Source: Lumbricus terrestris (Eukaryota; Annelida; Clitellata; Crassiclitellata; Lumbricidae). Taken from it: a DNA stretch of 64,000 nucleotides. The stretch covers positions 28,805,900 to 28,869,899 of the forward strand of contig OX457041.1 of assembly GCA_949752735.1 (NCBI GenBank), written 5' to 3'. A program made the translations under genes and the position numbers. Numbering within the stretch: the first letter of the stretch is position 1; each line of letters starts with the position of its first letter. Under the pieces are notes generated by a model, which was not told where the DNA came from, made no database searches, and saw only the letters and a program-made list of their open reading frames with translations. Below, piece by piece: positions 44,792 to 56,271 of the stretch.

Positions 44792-45530
44792 GGAGCCGGC
44801 AGTCAACAGTCGACGGTCAGTGGGGTGCAGTCGACAGAGAGAGTAAAGTGCAGTCGGTCGGTCAGTCAACAGTCGACACGTCGGTCAGTCAGTGAGTCGC
44901 AAGAACAGTCACGTCGCAAGAACAGTCACGTCGCAAGAACAGTCACGTCGCAAGAACAGTCACGTCGCAGGCCAGTCAGTATAGCCAGTCGACACGTCGG
45001 TCGCCGGTCAGTCATACATCGGCGGCTCAGTCAGCGGACTCCCTCGATCACCGTCGGTCAGCGGACTCAGACACCGTCCGCTCAGTCACTCGGCGAACTG
45101 TAGTCAGTCAGTTATCGTGAAGAACATTGTCGTCGCTACGACTTGCGGAACTGTATTGCGAAGGACACTTCAGTTGACGTTTAGTTGCGGTATGAAGTGA
45201 ATTCGATAAGCGGACATTGTGTGCTGAAAACAGTGAAAGAACTTGCAGAACTGTATTGCGGCGGACACTTTGACACTCGGTTGCGGTTCGAAGTAAGGTG
45301 TTTCAGACTGCGGAATTCGACAAGTGAAAGTTACGGTCAGAACAGTGAAACATTGCGTTGAACTTGTCTGAAGGATTATTTCAGTTTACTTCGTAATAAA
45401 GTTGTTCATCTTCTTCAAGTCTCCTAATAGACTATTAGGAGCCGTACCCTGCCTTACCACTAGAGAGAGAGAACGGTCCGGGGGCAACGTCATCCTGATG
45501 CCAAGTTCGAACCCCCGGGTCCGCCACAAA

Positions 45531-45548
45531 TGGTACCAGAAGTGGGGT
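45531..45548 (+). promoter_or_regulatory. Primer-binding site of the Gypsy element
   Basis: TGGTACCAGAAGTGGGGT, two bases after the LTR, where a tRNA would prime minus-strand DNA. It is identical to the site of the LARD-like element at 21688. Confidence 0.8.
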
Positions 45549-45669
45549 ACATTTGTTTCTGTTCTTCGGTGGACTTTCGTCGGAATTGAATTCTGAACTC
45601 TGTGGACGATTCAATTTGTTTTTCTGAACTCTGCCGTTTCGTTGGATCTTGATTTTCGATTCTGCAAGA

Positions 45670-48600
45670 ATGGATGCTGCAGCTTCTTTCGCACGGTCAG
45701 ACGCTGCTGCTTTACGGACGACTTCGACACCCGCCGCCAGACGAGAAACGAACGCTTTGGACGATTCTGAGGTGAAATCCAGCCAATTTCTCGAGAGAAT
45801 CGACTTCGATTTTCAGGACCTACCGAAGAAGGATCGGAAAACAGTGCTGCTTTCGGAAACCACCGCTGCGGACTCGAAACGCGTAGAAGATCTGAGTCAT
45901 CTGATTGAATCAAGAAAGACCCCAATGAAAGCCGGAAAATTCGACGGATCCGGGTCTCTGGAGTCTTTTCTCGCCCAGTTTGAAGTGTGCTCCAGATACA
46001 ATCGTTGGTCGAACAGTGACAAGGCGGACTTCTTGCGTTGCTCGTTGGAGAAATCTGCCGTTCAGCTCTTATGGGATTTTGGTGCGCAAGAAGATGTCAC
46101 CTACGAACAACTCGTGGAGCGGTTGCGTCAAAGGTATGGCGCCGATGGACAGGCTGAAACGTTTCGGACTCAATTGTATTATCGTCGCCAGAGACCGGAC
46201 GAGAATCTAAGTGACCTTTTGCACGACATCCGACGATTGGTCGTCCTAGCCTACCCGGTTCCATCTAACGCCACCACGGAGATAGTAGCGCGAGACGCAT
46301 TCCTGGAAGCGATTCGCGATCGGGAACTATCTCTGAAAGTTCGAGAAAAAGAGCCGCGTACAATAGACGAGGCTTACCGGATGGCTCTTCGATTGAGCGC
46401 GTATCAGAACATGGGCGATGTCGATGACCGACGTCGAATGCCGAATCGTGTCAGAGGAGCGCAAGGAGGAGACGCGGGCGAACAGCTCCAAGCACAACTC
46501 GACAGCTTCATGGTGGCTCAAAGGAAGTGGCAACAGGAACTGGAGGAGAAGATGCTTCGGCGCATGGAAGAACTTCGAGAGCCGCCCCGTCCTGCGGTTC
46601 CACAGAGAAACTTCGACCTCCAGCGGAATTCCGAATCGGACATCACCTGCTACAACTGTGGTCGTGCCGGCCACATTGCTCGTCGCTGCCGTCAGCCTCG
46701 TCGTTTTACCGGTCGTCCAAGAGAATCACGCACAACTGAAACTGCCGATCTGGAACCGGAAGAATCGGTAGCTACCAACCACACAGCCCACGAGCAACCG
46801 AGAGTCTTCTCGAACAACGCCATATACGTCCAAGCAACCATCAACGGGCGACCCCGGACGTGTCTTGTCGATACAGGCTCGGAGGTAAGTATAGTGCCTT
46901 TTGATCACGTAGAGGAGCTAGAATTGCAACCCAGTACCCGCACCCTCCGTGCCGCCAATGGGTCTGATATAAGAGTCCTGGGTCAGGTGACGCTACCCCT
47001 TAAATTTTGGAGAGGTTTTTCCATATCTAGTAACTTTTTGGTGTCTGATCAAATTTGTGAGGTAATGTTGGGTATGGATTGGTTACGCGCAAACCGATGC
47101 CGCATTGGGTTTGGTGTAGGTGCTGTCTTTATTGGGAGGAAACGCATTCCATTGGTCAAAGGGAATGGGTCGACCTGGTGTCGAAGAGTTGTAGTAGCCG
47201 AGGAAATAGAAATAGCGCCTCGTTCACAATGCGATGTTCCATCTAAGACATTGTATGGAAATTTAGGGGTCACCTCATCTGCGTGGATGACCGAGTCATC
47301 GGAGATTTTGCCGGGAGTCCATGTAGCTCGAGTTTTGTTAGGAGATAAGGCTAGAGAAGCGCCGGTAAGAATAGTAAACTTGGGAGAAAATGTCATTCGG
47401 TTACACCAGGATCAGTTAATCGGAGGATTACATCCTGTTCAGGTGGCTGAGGAAAAGCAGGAAAGTGTAACTGCAAAGGTAAGGCTTGAGGAAAACCCTG
47501 TGATGGACAGTTTGATTAGAGATCTTCCTGAGGAGGTGCCCTCTGAGGCAAAGGACTATCTAAAGGGACTATTGGCCAGTTACCAGGATGTATTTTCGAT
47601 GACAGAGACAGATCTGGGACGGACGACCGTGTGTGAACATAAGATAGATACCGGAGAGACTCGACCAGTGAGACAACCGCTGAGGAGACAGCCTATGCAC
47701 TATAGGGAAGCTATTGACCGGCAACTGAACCAAATGTTAGAGACTGGTGTGATAGAACCTGCTTTTAGCGAATGGGCGGCCAATGTAGTACTGGCCAAAA
47801 AGAAGGACGGTACTTTGCGCTTTTGCATTGATTATCGCCGACTGAATGAGCATACCAAGAAAGATTCCTATCCTTTGCCACGTACTGATGAGTGTTTAGA
47901 TGCTTTATCGGGCTCGGAATGGTTCAGCACTCTCGATTTGAGGAGTGGGTACCATCAAGTAGGCATGGATCCGAGAGATGCTGATAAAACGGCGTTCGTT
48001 ACTCGAAGGGGGATCTTTCGTTGGAAGGTGATGCCGTTCGGCCTGTGTAATGCACCAGCTACCTTCCAGCGTCTGATGGATATTGTTTTGTCAGGTCTAA
48101 ACTTTGAGGTCTGTCTCGTTTATTTGGATGACGTGATTGTTTTTGGACAGTCTTGGAGGCAGCATCTTGAACGCCTTGAGTTGGTCTTTAAGCGCCTGCG
48201 GATAGCTCGGTTGAAACTCAAGCCCAGCAAATGCCATTTGCTGCGAAGGACGGTGGGATTCTTGGGTCACATTGTTTCCAGCGCCGGTATAGCTGTAGAT
48301 CCAGCAAAAGTCCAAGAGGTAGCATCCTGGCCTGTGCCTTCGCGCTTGAGGGAAGTACGGGCCTTCCTCGGCCTTTGTGCGTATTATCGAAAGTTCATAG
48401 TTGGATTTTCGAAGGTCGCGGCGCCGCTTTTTGCTCTGACTAAGAAAGACCGGTCCTTCGTGTGGCCCGAAGAATGTCAGGTGGCGTTTGACAAGTTAAA
48501 GGTGGCCCTGACTACGGCTCCAGTACTTAGTCTCCCAGTGGAAGGCGCCACGTATGTACTGGATTGCGATGCATCAGACCTTGGGATAGGAGCAGTGTTG

Positions 48601-50406
48601 TCACAAAAGATTCATGGCGAGGAGAAGGTTATCGCCTATGGAAGTCGACTGCTTTCTACAGCAGAGAAAAAGTATTGCATTACACGTAAGGAGCTTCTAG
48701 CGGTGGTCTACTTTGTCAAGATTTTTCGTCAATATCTTTTAGGGGGACACTTCATCCTACGAACCGACCATGCCGCGCTTACTTGGCTGCAAAGAACGCC
48801 GGAACCAATAGGGCAACAGGGTCGCTGGCTTGAAAGACTAGCGGAGTATGATTTTGAGGTTCTCCACCGTCCCGGACGTCAGCATGGAAACGCAGACGCG
48901 CTCTCGCGTAAACTCTGCAATCAGTGTGGAGCGTCTAATTTCTTGATAGAGACTGCCCAAGTAAGAGAAGTCATCGATCGTCCGACAGATGAGGAAATTA
49001 CTGGTATGGAAGATATTGTACAGGCACAACGAAGCGACTCGGAATTGAGCTTAGTCCGCACTTGGTTGGAGGAAGGAGCTGAAGTTCCCAGCCTTGTCGA
49101 AATCTTACACGAGTCCGACGCGGTTAAGATCTACTGGCGTCAGAGGGATGTCCTTTATCTACGAGACGGAGTAGCTTATCGCCGAACGCCAGATAATGTA
49201 GAGCAGCTATTGGTGCCTAAATCGTTGCGAGGTGAATTTTTGAAAGTGGCACATACTGGCGTAACGGGTGGCCATTTGGGAGCTCGACGTACGAAGCTAC
49301 AGGTGAGAAGGAGAGCTTACTGGGTTGGATGGTCAAATTATGTGAAGAGATATTGTAAGGAATGTTCCGAGTGCTGTCGATATTGGAGAGGACAACCACC
49401 GAAGCAGGGACCATTGCAGCCTATTCCATGCGGTGAACCATGGGAGAGATTAAGTCTCGACTTGACCGGACCGCATCCCAGAAGTAGAAAAGGGCACATC
49501 TACATTCTGACCATCATGGATAACTTTTCTAAATACGTGGAAGCCGTTCCGTTAGCAAACCAAGAAGCCGCAACTGTGGCTAAAGCCCTGGTGGAGACAG
49601 TTATCTTACGGTTTGGGGCACCTTTGCAGATCTTAACGGATCAAGGACGTAATTTTGACGGAAATCTCTTTCGAGAAGTCTGCAGGTTACTAGAAATAGA
49701 TAAAGTGCGTACGTCGAGTTATCATCCCCAGAGCAATGGACTAATAGAGCGTTTTCACCGAACGTTAAACGCGATGCTTGGGAAAGTGGTCAGTACGCAT
49801 CAGCGAGATTGGGATGAGGTCCTTCCCTATGTGGTCTCTGCTTATCGGTCCTCTTGTCATGATGTTACAGGATTTTCACCGAACTACCTTGTCTTTGGGA
49901 AGGAAACGCGAGCACCATTGGACTTGGTTTATGGACGACCCAGTGAGACTTGTGTGGAAGGAATAACTTACTCGGCTTATGTTACTGCGTTGTCAGAACG
50001 AATGGAGGATGCGTATGCCCTGGTGCGACAGCACCTCAAGAGAGCAGCCGAAAGACGCAAACATGGATATGATTTGCGAGTAAAGCCAGCTGAATTCGCT
50101 GTGGGCGATTGGGTGCTGTACTACACCCCGAGACGCTTCAAGGGGCGTTCTCCCAAATGGACTAAGAATTTCACTGGACCGTTTATGATTCAGAAGTCTT
50201 GTGGACCGGTAAATTTTGTCTTGCAGCGATCGGCGAAGGCTAAACCATTCGTGGCACATATTGATAAGCTGCGACCTTATTACGGCAAGACGAAAGGCGA
50301 ATGGGAACAGCCAAGTACAGTCCCTGTTGAGGTGGAGATAGTGGAACCTCCCTGTGCTATTGAGAGGCCGCGCAGGGAAGTAAAGCGGCCCGCTCGGTTT
50401 AGGTAG
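45670..50406 (+). CDS. gag-pol: Gag-Pol polyprotein, Ty3/Gypsy type
   Basis: 1578 residues from the first ATG (45670); the frame extends seven codons upstream only through non-ATG codons. Gag occupies about 1-350: a capsid-like region (SLESFLAQFE, about 96) and a zinc knuckle CYNCGRAGHIARRC (327-340). Protease: LVDTGSEVS (Asp about 401) and LGMDWL. RT: LDLRSGYHQVGM (about 755), MPFGLCNAPATFQ and the catalytic YLDD (818-821). RNase H: LDCDASDLGIGAVLSQ (about 964) and RTDHAALTW. Integrase: HHCC zinc finger (about H1195, H1202, C1229, C1232) and catalytic D1264, D1324, E1360 with the DD35E spacing, then a GPF module near TKNFTGPFMIQ. Gag and Pol share one frame with no stop or shift. All catalytic residues are present. 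It would act in a cytoplasmic particle and then the nucleus. Confidence 0.95.
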   Translation: MDAAASFARSDAAALRTTSTPAARRETNALDDSEVKSSQFLERIDFDFQDLPKKDRKTVLLSETTAADSKRVEDLSHLIESRKTPMKAGKFDGSGSLESFLAQFEVCSRYNRWSNSDKADFLRCSLEKSAVQLLWDFGAQEDVTYEQLVERLRQRYGADGQAETFRTQLYYRRQRPDENLSDLLHDIRRLVVLAYPVPSNATTEIVARDAFLEAIRDRELSLKVREKEPRTIDEAYRMALRLSAYQNMGDVDDRRRMPNRVRGAQGGDAGEQLQAQLDSFMVAQRKWQQELEEKMLRRMEELREPPRPAVPQRNFDLQRNSESDITCYNCGRAGHIARRCRQPRRFTGRPRESRTTETADLEPEESVATNHTAHEQPRVFSNNAIYVQATINGRPRTCLVDTGSEVSIVPFDHVEELELQPSTRTLRAANGSDIRVLGQVTLPLKFWRGFSISSNFLVSDQICEVMLGMDWLRANRCRIGFGVGAVFIGRKRIPLVKGNGSTWCRRVVVAEEIEIAPRSQCDVPSKTLYGNLGVTSSAWMTESSEILPGVHVARVLLGDKAREAPVRIVNLGENVIRLHQDQLIGGLHPVQVAEEKQESVTAKVRLEENPVMDSLIRDLPEEVPSEAKDYLKGLLASYQDVFSMTETDLGRTTVCEHKIDTGETRPVRQPLRRQPMHYREAIDRQLNQMLETGVIEPAFSEWAANVVLAKKKDGTLRFCIDYRRLNEHTKKDSYPLPRTDECLDALSGSEWFSTLDLRSGYHQVGMDPRDADKTAFVTRRGIFRWKVMPFGLCNAPATFQRLMDIVLSGLNFEVCLVYLDDVIVFGQSWRQHLERLELVFKRLRIARLKLKPSKCHLLRRTVGFLGHIVSSAGIAVDPAKVQEVASWPVPSRLREVRAFLGLCAYYRKFIVGFSKVAAPLFALTKKDRSFVWPEECQVAFDKLKVALTTAPVLSLPVEGATYVLDCDASDLGIGAVLSQKIHGEEKVIAYGSRLLSTAEKKYCITRKELLAVVYFVKIFRQYLLGGHFILRTDHAALTWLQRTPEPIGQQGRWLERLAEYDFEVLHRPGRQHGNADALSRKLCNQCGASNFLIETAQVREVIDRPTDEEITGMEDIVQAQRSDSELSLVRTWLEEGAEVPSLVEILHESDAVKIYWRQRDVLYLRDGVAYRRTPDNVEQLLVPKSLRGEFLKVAHTGVTGGHLGARRTKLQVRRRAYWVGWSNYVKRYCKECSECCRYWRGQPPKQGPLQPIPCGEPWERLSLDLTGPHPRSRKGHIYILTIMDNFSKYVEAVPLANQEAATVAKALVETVILRFGAPLQILTDQGRNFDGNLFREVCRLLEIDKVRTSSYHPQSNGLIERFHRTLNAMLGKVVSTHQRDWDEVLPYVVSAYRSSCHDVTGFSPNYLVFGKETRAPLDLVYGRPSETCVEGITYSAYVTALSERMEDAYALVRQHLKRAAERRKHGYDLRVKPAEFAVGDWVLYYTPRRFKGRSPKWTKNFTGPFMIQKSCGPVNFVLQRSAKAKPFVAHIDKLRPYYGKTKGEWEQPSTVPVEVEIVEPPCAIERPRREVKRPARFR

Positions 50407-51283
50407 ACAGCTAGAGTTATTGAGAAGCCGTAGAATTGTTAATGTACTTGGACAGCGATTGCAGTCTATTGTCTTTAGATTAGAAAGGCGTTAGGTAAGA
50501 ATTGACTTTTATGGTTGCTTTGACGGTCACCTGTATCATGGACAGTCGCATATGAGTTGAACGGCAAGGCTCAGCTAGCGAATGCTTAAGCTGTTATTTC
50601 TGTGCACTTTAGCGTAGACGCTCTGAGCGCTCTTGTTCTTGTAGCCATGCTAGCCCTTTGAGTTATTGTAGCGGCTTCTTGAGAAATTGTAGAGTCTGTG
50701 TAGTTAGTATAGCCGCTTTTATTGCTCATAGACAGCGAACGCTGCCTATGATGATTTGCACTGACGGGTCGCAATGGCTTATTGGATGGCTTTCGGTTTA
50801 GTGCACATAGATTGAGATTGTTTTCGCCTGCGAGATAGTCCATGGTTGTTTTAGGGCACGTATGATTTTTAGGCATTCTGGATGTTTAGGTCGCATACGA
50901 TTTCTAGGTGACATGATGGTTTTAGTCTTTAGCGGTGGATGCCGAAGCAAATATGCTTTACAGCGCGTATTAATTTTAGGCGATCTGGACGCTTAGGGCA
51001 CGTATAAGTACTATGAGGCCAGAGTGTTTGGGTTGCATGTAGAGTAAGATAGTTAAGATTTTGCCCAAATGGGGAGTTAATAAAATGTATTAATCCTTGT
51101 GGGAGGTATTTTTGTCCCTACGGTGGACCTACGTCCTATGAACATGGGGAGTAGTATAGTTAAGGGTTTGCCCCAATGGTGAGTTTATGTAATTAATTGA
51201 CCTTGGACGAGGTTTTGCCTGGGTTTTAATTATTTTATTGTTCCCAAAGAGGGCTTTGGGCATTTTTGGTGGCCATGGAGGGG
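50407..51283 (+). other. 3' untranslated interior and polypurine tract of Gypsy
   Basis: 877 bp after gag-pol, T/G-rich and without an env-like ORF. It ends in the purine run ATGGAGGGG (51275-51283) directly before the 3' LTR, the expected plus-strand primer. Confidence 0.75.
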
Positions 51284-54056
51284 TGTAGCGGACCTGCCTG
51301 GGCGTTAAATTTTTGTAAAATTGCTCCTCTACGTGTCCCTGTATGTTGAGTATGTTCCGTTATGTTCCATGATGTTCCCTCGTGTTCCTTATGTTCCCTA
51401 TGTTCCTATGTTCCCTGATGTTCCTTATGATCCCTTTATGTTCCCTTGATGTTCCCTCGTGTTCCTTATGTTCCCTTGATGTTCCCTGATGTTCCCTGAT
51501 GTTCCTTTATGTTCCGTATGTTCTGTTATGTTCCTTATGTTCCCTTGATGTTCCGTATGTTCCCTATGTTCTGTATGTTCTGTATGTTCCTTGATGTTCC
51601 CTATGTTCCTTTGATGTTCCCTCATGTTCTCTCATGTTCCGTATGTTCTGTATGTTCCTTGTGTTCCCTATGTTCCTCGATGTTCCCTCATGTTCCGTAT
51701 GTTCCTTATGTTCCCTGATGTTCCTTATGTTCCTTATGTTCCGTATGTTCCTTATGTTCCCTTATGTTCTGTATGTTCCTCGATGTTCCTTATGTTCCCT
51801 CATGTTCCTTTTATGTTCCTTATGTTCCTTCGTGTTCCCTCGTGTTCCTTATGTTCCCTTGATGTTCCCTATGTTCCCTTGATGTTCCCTCGTGTTCCTT
51901 ATGTTCCCTTTATGTTCTCTGATGTTCCTTGATGTTCCCTTGATGTTCCTCATGTTCCCTTGGTGTTCCTCATGTTCCCTTTATGTTCCTTATGTTCCTT
52001 CGTGTTCCCTGATGTTCCTTATGTTCCCTTATGTTCCCTCGTGTTCCGTATGTTCCCTATCTTCCCTCATGTTCCTTATGTTCCCTATGTTCCCTCATGT
52101 TCCTCGATGTTCCGTATGTTCCTTATGTTCCCTGATGTTCCTTATGTTCCTTATGTTCCCTTGATGTTCCCTCGTGTTCCTTATGTTCCCTTTATGTTCC
52201 CTGATGTTCTGTTATGTTCTCTGATGTTCCCTCGTGTTCCGTATGTTCCTTATGTTCTGTCATGTTCCCTGTGTTCCCTTGATGTTCCCTTATGTTCCTT
52301 GATGTTCTGTTATGTTCCTGATGTTCCTGATGTTTCCTTATGTTCCCTCGTGTTCCCTATGTTCTGTTATGTTCCCTTGTGTTCCTCGATGTTCTGTATG
52401 TTCCTTGATGTTCCCTTATGTTCCCCCGATGTTCCGTTATGTTCCTTATGTTCCGTATGTTCCCTTTGTTCCCTATGTTCTTTTGATGTTCCCTCGTGTT
52501 CCTTATGTTCCCTATGTTCTGTCATGTTCCCTGTGTTCCCTTGATGTTCCCTTATGTTCCTCGATGTTCTGTATGTTCCCTTTGTTCCCTATGTTCTTTT
52601 GATGTTCCCTCGTGCTCCTTATGTTCCCTATGTTCTGTCATGTTCCCTGTGTTCCCTTGATGTTCCCTTATGTTCCTTGATGTTCTGTTATGTTCCTGAT
52701 GTTCCCTATGTTCCTTATGTTCCCTCATGTTCCCTATGTTCTGTCATGTTCCCTGTGTTCCCTTGATGTTCCCTTATGTTCCTTGATGTTCTGTTATGTT
52801 CCTGATGTTCCTGATGTTCCCTTATGTTCCTTATGTTCCCTCGTGTTCCCTATGTTCTGTTATGTTCCCTTGTGTTCCTCGATGTTCTGTATGTTCCTTG
52901 ATGTTCCCTTGTGTTCCGTATGTTCTCTCATGTTCCGTATGTTCCCTATGTTCCTTTGATGTTCCCTCGTGTTCCCTTATGTTCCTTATGTTCCTGATGT
53001 TCCCTGATGTTCTGTCATGTTCCTTATGTTCCTTATGTTCCCTCTATGTTCCGTATGTTCCGTATGTTCCCTATGTTCCCTCATGTTCCTGATGTTCCCT
53101 CGTGTTCCCTTATGTTCCTTATGTTCCCTATGTGTTCCTTATGTTCCTTATGTTCCCTTTATGTTCCTTCGATGTTCCCTATGTTCCTTATGTTCCCTTG
53201 TGTTCTCTGATGTTCTGTCATGTTCTTTATGTTCCCTCGATGTTCCCTTTATGTTCTTCATGTTCCCGTGTGTTCCCGCGTGTTCCCTCTGTTCCCTCCG
53301 AGCCTGGTCGGCTATAAAAGGAGCCGGCAGTCAACAGTCGACGGTCAGTGGGGTGCAGTCGACAGAGAGAGTAAAGTGCAGTCGGTCGGTCAGTCAACAG
53401 TCGACACGTCGGTCAGTCAGTGAGTCGCAAGAACAGTCACGTCGCAAGAACAGTCACGTCGCAAGAACAGTCACGTCGCAAGAACAGTCACGTCGCAGGC
53501 CAGTCAGTATAGCCAGTCGACACGTCGGTCGCCGGTCAGTCATACATCGGCGGCTCAGTCAGCGGACTCCCTCGATCACCGTCGGTCAGCGGACTCAGAC
53601 ACCGTCCGCTCAGTCACTCGGCGAACTGTAGTCAGTCAGTTATCGTGAAGAACATTGTCGTCGCTACGACTTGCGGAACTGTATTGCGAAGGACACTTCA
53701 GTTGACGTTTAGTTGCGGTATGAAGTGAATTCGATAAGCGGACATTGTGTGCTGAAAACAGTGAAAGAACTTGCAGAACTGTATTGCGGCGGACACTTTG
53801 ACACTCGGTTGCGGTTCGAAGTAAGGTGTTTCAGACTGCGGAATTCGACAAGTGAAAGTTACGGTCAGAACAGTGAAACATTGCGTTGAACTTGTCTGAA
53901 GGATTATTTCAGTTTACTTCGTAATAAAGTTGTTCATCTTCTTCAAGTCTCCTAATAGACTATTAGGAGCCGTACCCTGCCTTACCACTAGAGAGAGAGA
54001 ACGGTCCGGGGGCAACGTCATCCTGATGCCAAGTTCGAACCCCCGGGTCCGCCACA
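51284..54056 (+). repeat. 3' LTR of the Gypsy element
   Basis: 2773 bp, the same layout and length as the 5' LTR. AATAAA lies at 53923-53928, the same offset (2639) as in the 5' copy, and would serve for RNA 3' end formation. Confidence 0.93.
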
Positions 54057-54166
54057 GTATGTATGTATGTATGTATGTATGTGTGTATGTATGTATGTAT
54101 GTATGTATGTATGTATGTATGTATGTATGTATGTATGTATGTATGTATGTATATATGTATGTATGT
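54057..54166. repeat. (GTAT)n microsatellite, right part
   Basis: Continuation of the microsatellite interrupted by the Gypsy insertion, about 110 bp. Confidence 0.95.
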
Positions 54167-54211
54167 CCATATTTTGCAAGTCATAAGTAGACATATCGCA
54201 TCGGGGTTGGC

Positions 54212-54360
54212 CATGGGCGGAGTTTGGTTTCCGTTCTTGCAGGGGCTAAAGCCTTCTTGGGGGGGCTAAGCCCGGGAAAAGATACCATTTACACGGTAAA
54301 AATGAATCTGGGTCTTCTTGGGGGACTTAGCCCTCTAGCCCCTGATAAACTCCGCCCATG
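54212..54360. mobile_element. hAT-type MITE (CATGGGCGGAG family), second member
   Basis: 149 bp, starting CATGGGCGGAGTTTGG and ending AAACTCCGCCCATG, in reverse orientation relative to 18370-18527. Flanks GGGTTGGC / GGGTTGAC agree at 7 of 8 bases, a slightly decayed duplication. 54361-54730 has no recognisable feature. Confidence 0.82.
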
Positions 54361-54738
54361 GGGTTGACCAAGGGTTACAGCTGCTCCACTGTCCACACCT
54401 GCTCAGGTTGGGTTGTGGAATTCGTGCGAGTTTTTGGGTAGGCCTTTACCTCTTTAGGTATGCAATGCAGGAAGTATTGACCTATATCATTCCCGAGTCC
54501 TGACCCACTGTCAATGGTAACTTATAAAAAATATAAGCTTATTATTGCTTCGTTACTGATTACAACTGACACACCACATTACGATTGCAATTCATAGTGT
54601 AAAAGGTTGATTGCAAGTCGGTATGCGAGTTAGGTCTACTACAGGAGTCGAACGCTAAGGGATGCTCTGTTAAGAATGGTGATCGAAGGAAAACTGGAGG
54701 TGAAAGAGAAAGATGAAGACCAAGACAGATGATGCAAG

Positions 54739-56263
54739 CAGGGCCGCATTAAGGCTAGTGCGGGCCCGGGTGCTGTGGTAACCTTGCGGGCCCTCCTCTG
54801 AGTCTTCTGCCAGCCACTGGTCTGCCATGGGGCACATAAATTATACATGTAATTATAGGCTACCGTGAGTATACACTTTACAGCCAAAGGATACTTTTCC
54901 TTTGGCGCGCGTGTAATTGTTTCTAAGGAAAAGTTTCCTACACTAGTAGATAGGCCTATAGGTCTACAATACGTGACAGAAGGAACGAACGACCAGATTT
55001 TTCAGTTGTTATTTATATTTATAAGCCCTATATGCTTATGATCCATCCAGTTGATTTTCTTCATTGTTCTCAACGTCCACATTTCGAAGACATCCAGTCT
55101 TCGTAATTCTTATGATTATATTGCTTGCTCTCATGTGGTTCATGTATCAAATCCAAACAACACCACGTGCACTCCATATCAACGTTTTATCATCCGTTTC
55201 TCTGAATTCCTGGATTCCTGTTTTCTCTTTTCTTTTCAGTTTATCGTAATTCTTAAATTCAAATTTGTAAGTTCCTTCTTCCCATTTTCAGGTCTAATAA
55301 AATATAGCATCATATTTCTTTCACAGACTCGAATAATATCCTGGCAAACCGCTCTTTAGAAGTTTTGAGCGTCATGATCTTCTTGCACTAATGATAAGGT
55401 CTAGGAATTATCGGAGAAGAGCAGGCTAGATACACAGTGAAAGAGATCGAGACAAAGGAAGTGAGTAGGACACAGGCTGAGGGCAGACTCACTGCGAAGA
55501 ACGGTCATGAAGGAAAAATGAATGGAAGCGAACAAGAGAAGGAACACGACAGGTTATGATGGATTGGTAATGGATAATACCAACTGGATAGACCTATGGA
55601 AAGTTTGAGTAAGAAGCATCGGACATTTCAGCCAGCCTAGAAGGCAGAAAACTGGAGAAGAAGATGATAAGCTATAATAGGTTTCAGAAATTAAGAGTTA
55701 TCCAATAACATGTCTTCTAACGTTATTTATCTTATTATTTTAAAGAAGCCAGTCGAAATGATTGACCCGCATGGCCTAATTTAAGATAACCCATAACTGT
55801 TGATACTTCCCAAACAGGGCCGGATTAAGGCATGTTCAACATGTTCGGCCGAACAGGGGCCCCCACACTTTAGGGGTCCCCCACACATGCGGGAAAAATT
55901 TCCGATGTTTTAAAGATTTTTAGCAAATTTCAACCAAACGACTAAAAAAGTCATCAAAATTTGTGGCCGAGGTTCCGCAAAAATTTCCCGAACAGGGCCC
56001 CACATTTCTTAATCCGGCCCTGTTCCCAAAGATAAATTTACAATAACAATAAGTTCCTGCGATTTCAACCAATTCATACGCTGCTGGAGCTAATAAATCA
56101 GATGTGTGGGAGAACTTTGCCAAAATTTCGTCGACGATAACTTCGTATTGTTATTGTTGCAGTATTCTTGCTAAGAAATGTTATCACTTCCGAAAATGCG
56201 GGCCCCTAAACCTGCGGGCCCGGGTGCTGCAGCACCCTTTGCACCTACCTTAATGCGGGCCTG
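54739..56263. mobile_element. hAT-type element (CAGGGCCGCATTAAGG family)
   Basis: The ends CAGGGCCGCATTAAGG and CCTTAATGCGGGCCTG are inverted (one base out of register), followed inward at both ends by GCGGGCCCGGGTGCTG-type text. The 8-bp duplication GATGCAAG is exact (54731-54738, 56264-56271). The 1525 bp contain a nested MITE and only short ORFs (about 100 codons at 55051) without transposase motifs. Confidence 0.87.
55815..56022. mobile_element. hAT-type MITE (CAGGGCCGGATTAAG family), nested
   Basis: 208 bp, ends CAGGGCCGGATTAAGG and CTTAATCCGGCCCTG, exact 8-bp duplication TTCCCAAA (55807-55814, 56023-56030). Its interior has the ACTAAAAAAGTCATC hairpin shared by several other families here. 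Its TIR resembles that of its host element, so the two families may be related. Confidence 0.9.
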
Positions 56264-56271
56264 GATGCAAG

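Larger units (their letters stand above)
42756..45528 (+). repeat. 5' LTR of the Gypsy element
   Basis: 2773 bp. Order: terminus, ~2-kb degenerate tandem array (42812-44770), TATA box (44785), a 17-bp tandem repeat (four units of GTCGCAAGAACAGTCAC, 44896-44963), AATAAA at 45395-45400, and U5 ending CCGCCACA. The array occupies most of U3. Confidence 0.93.
42756..54056 (+). mobile_element. Full-length Ty3/Gypsy LTR retrotransposon
   Basis: 11,301 bp: two 2773-bp LTRs (42756-45528, 51284-54056) around a 5755-bp interior with primer-binding site, one gag-pol ORF and polypurine tract. The LTRs begin TGTAGCGGACC and end GGTCCGCCACA, a terminal inverted repeat. I found only one difference between them (near 44618/53146), so the insertion is very young. 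The target duplication is GTAT, within a GTAT microsatellite, so its length is ambiguous. No env-like ORF follows pol. Everything needed for autonomous transposition appears present. Confidence 0.95.

Noticed and set aside
45505..45528. TTCGAACCCCC near the LTR end, considered as a tRNA T-arm or pol III box
   Set aside because: No matching stem or A box, and the sequence is explained by the LTR end and its terminal inverted repeat.
46327..50259. Minus- and other-frame ORFs overlapping gag-pol
   Set aside because: Shadows of the 1578-residue polyprotein frame.
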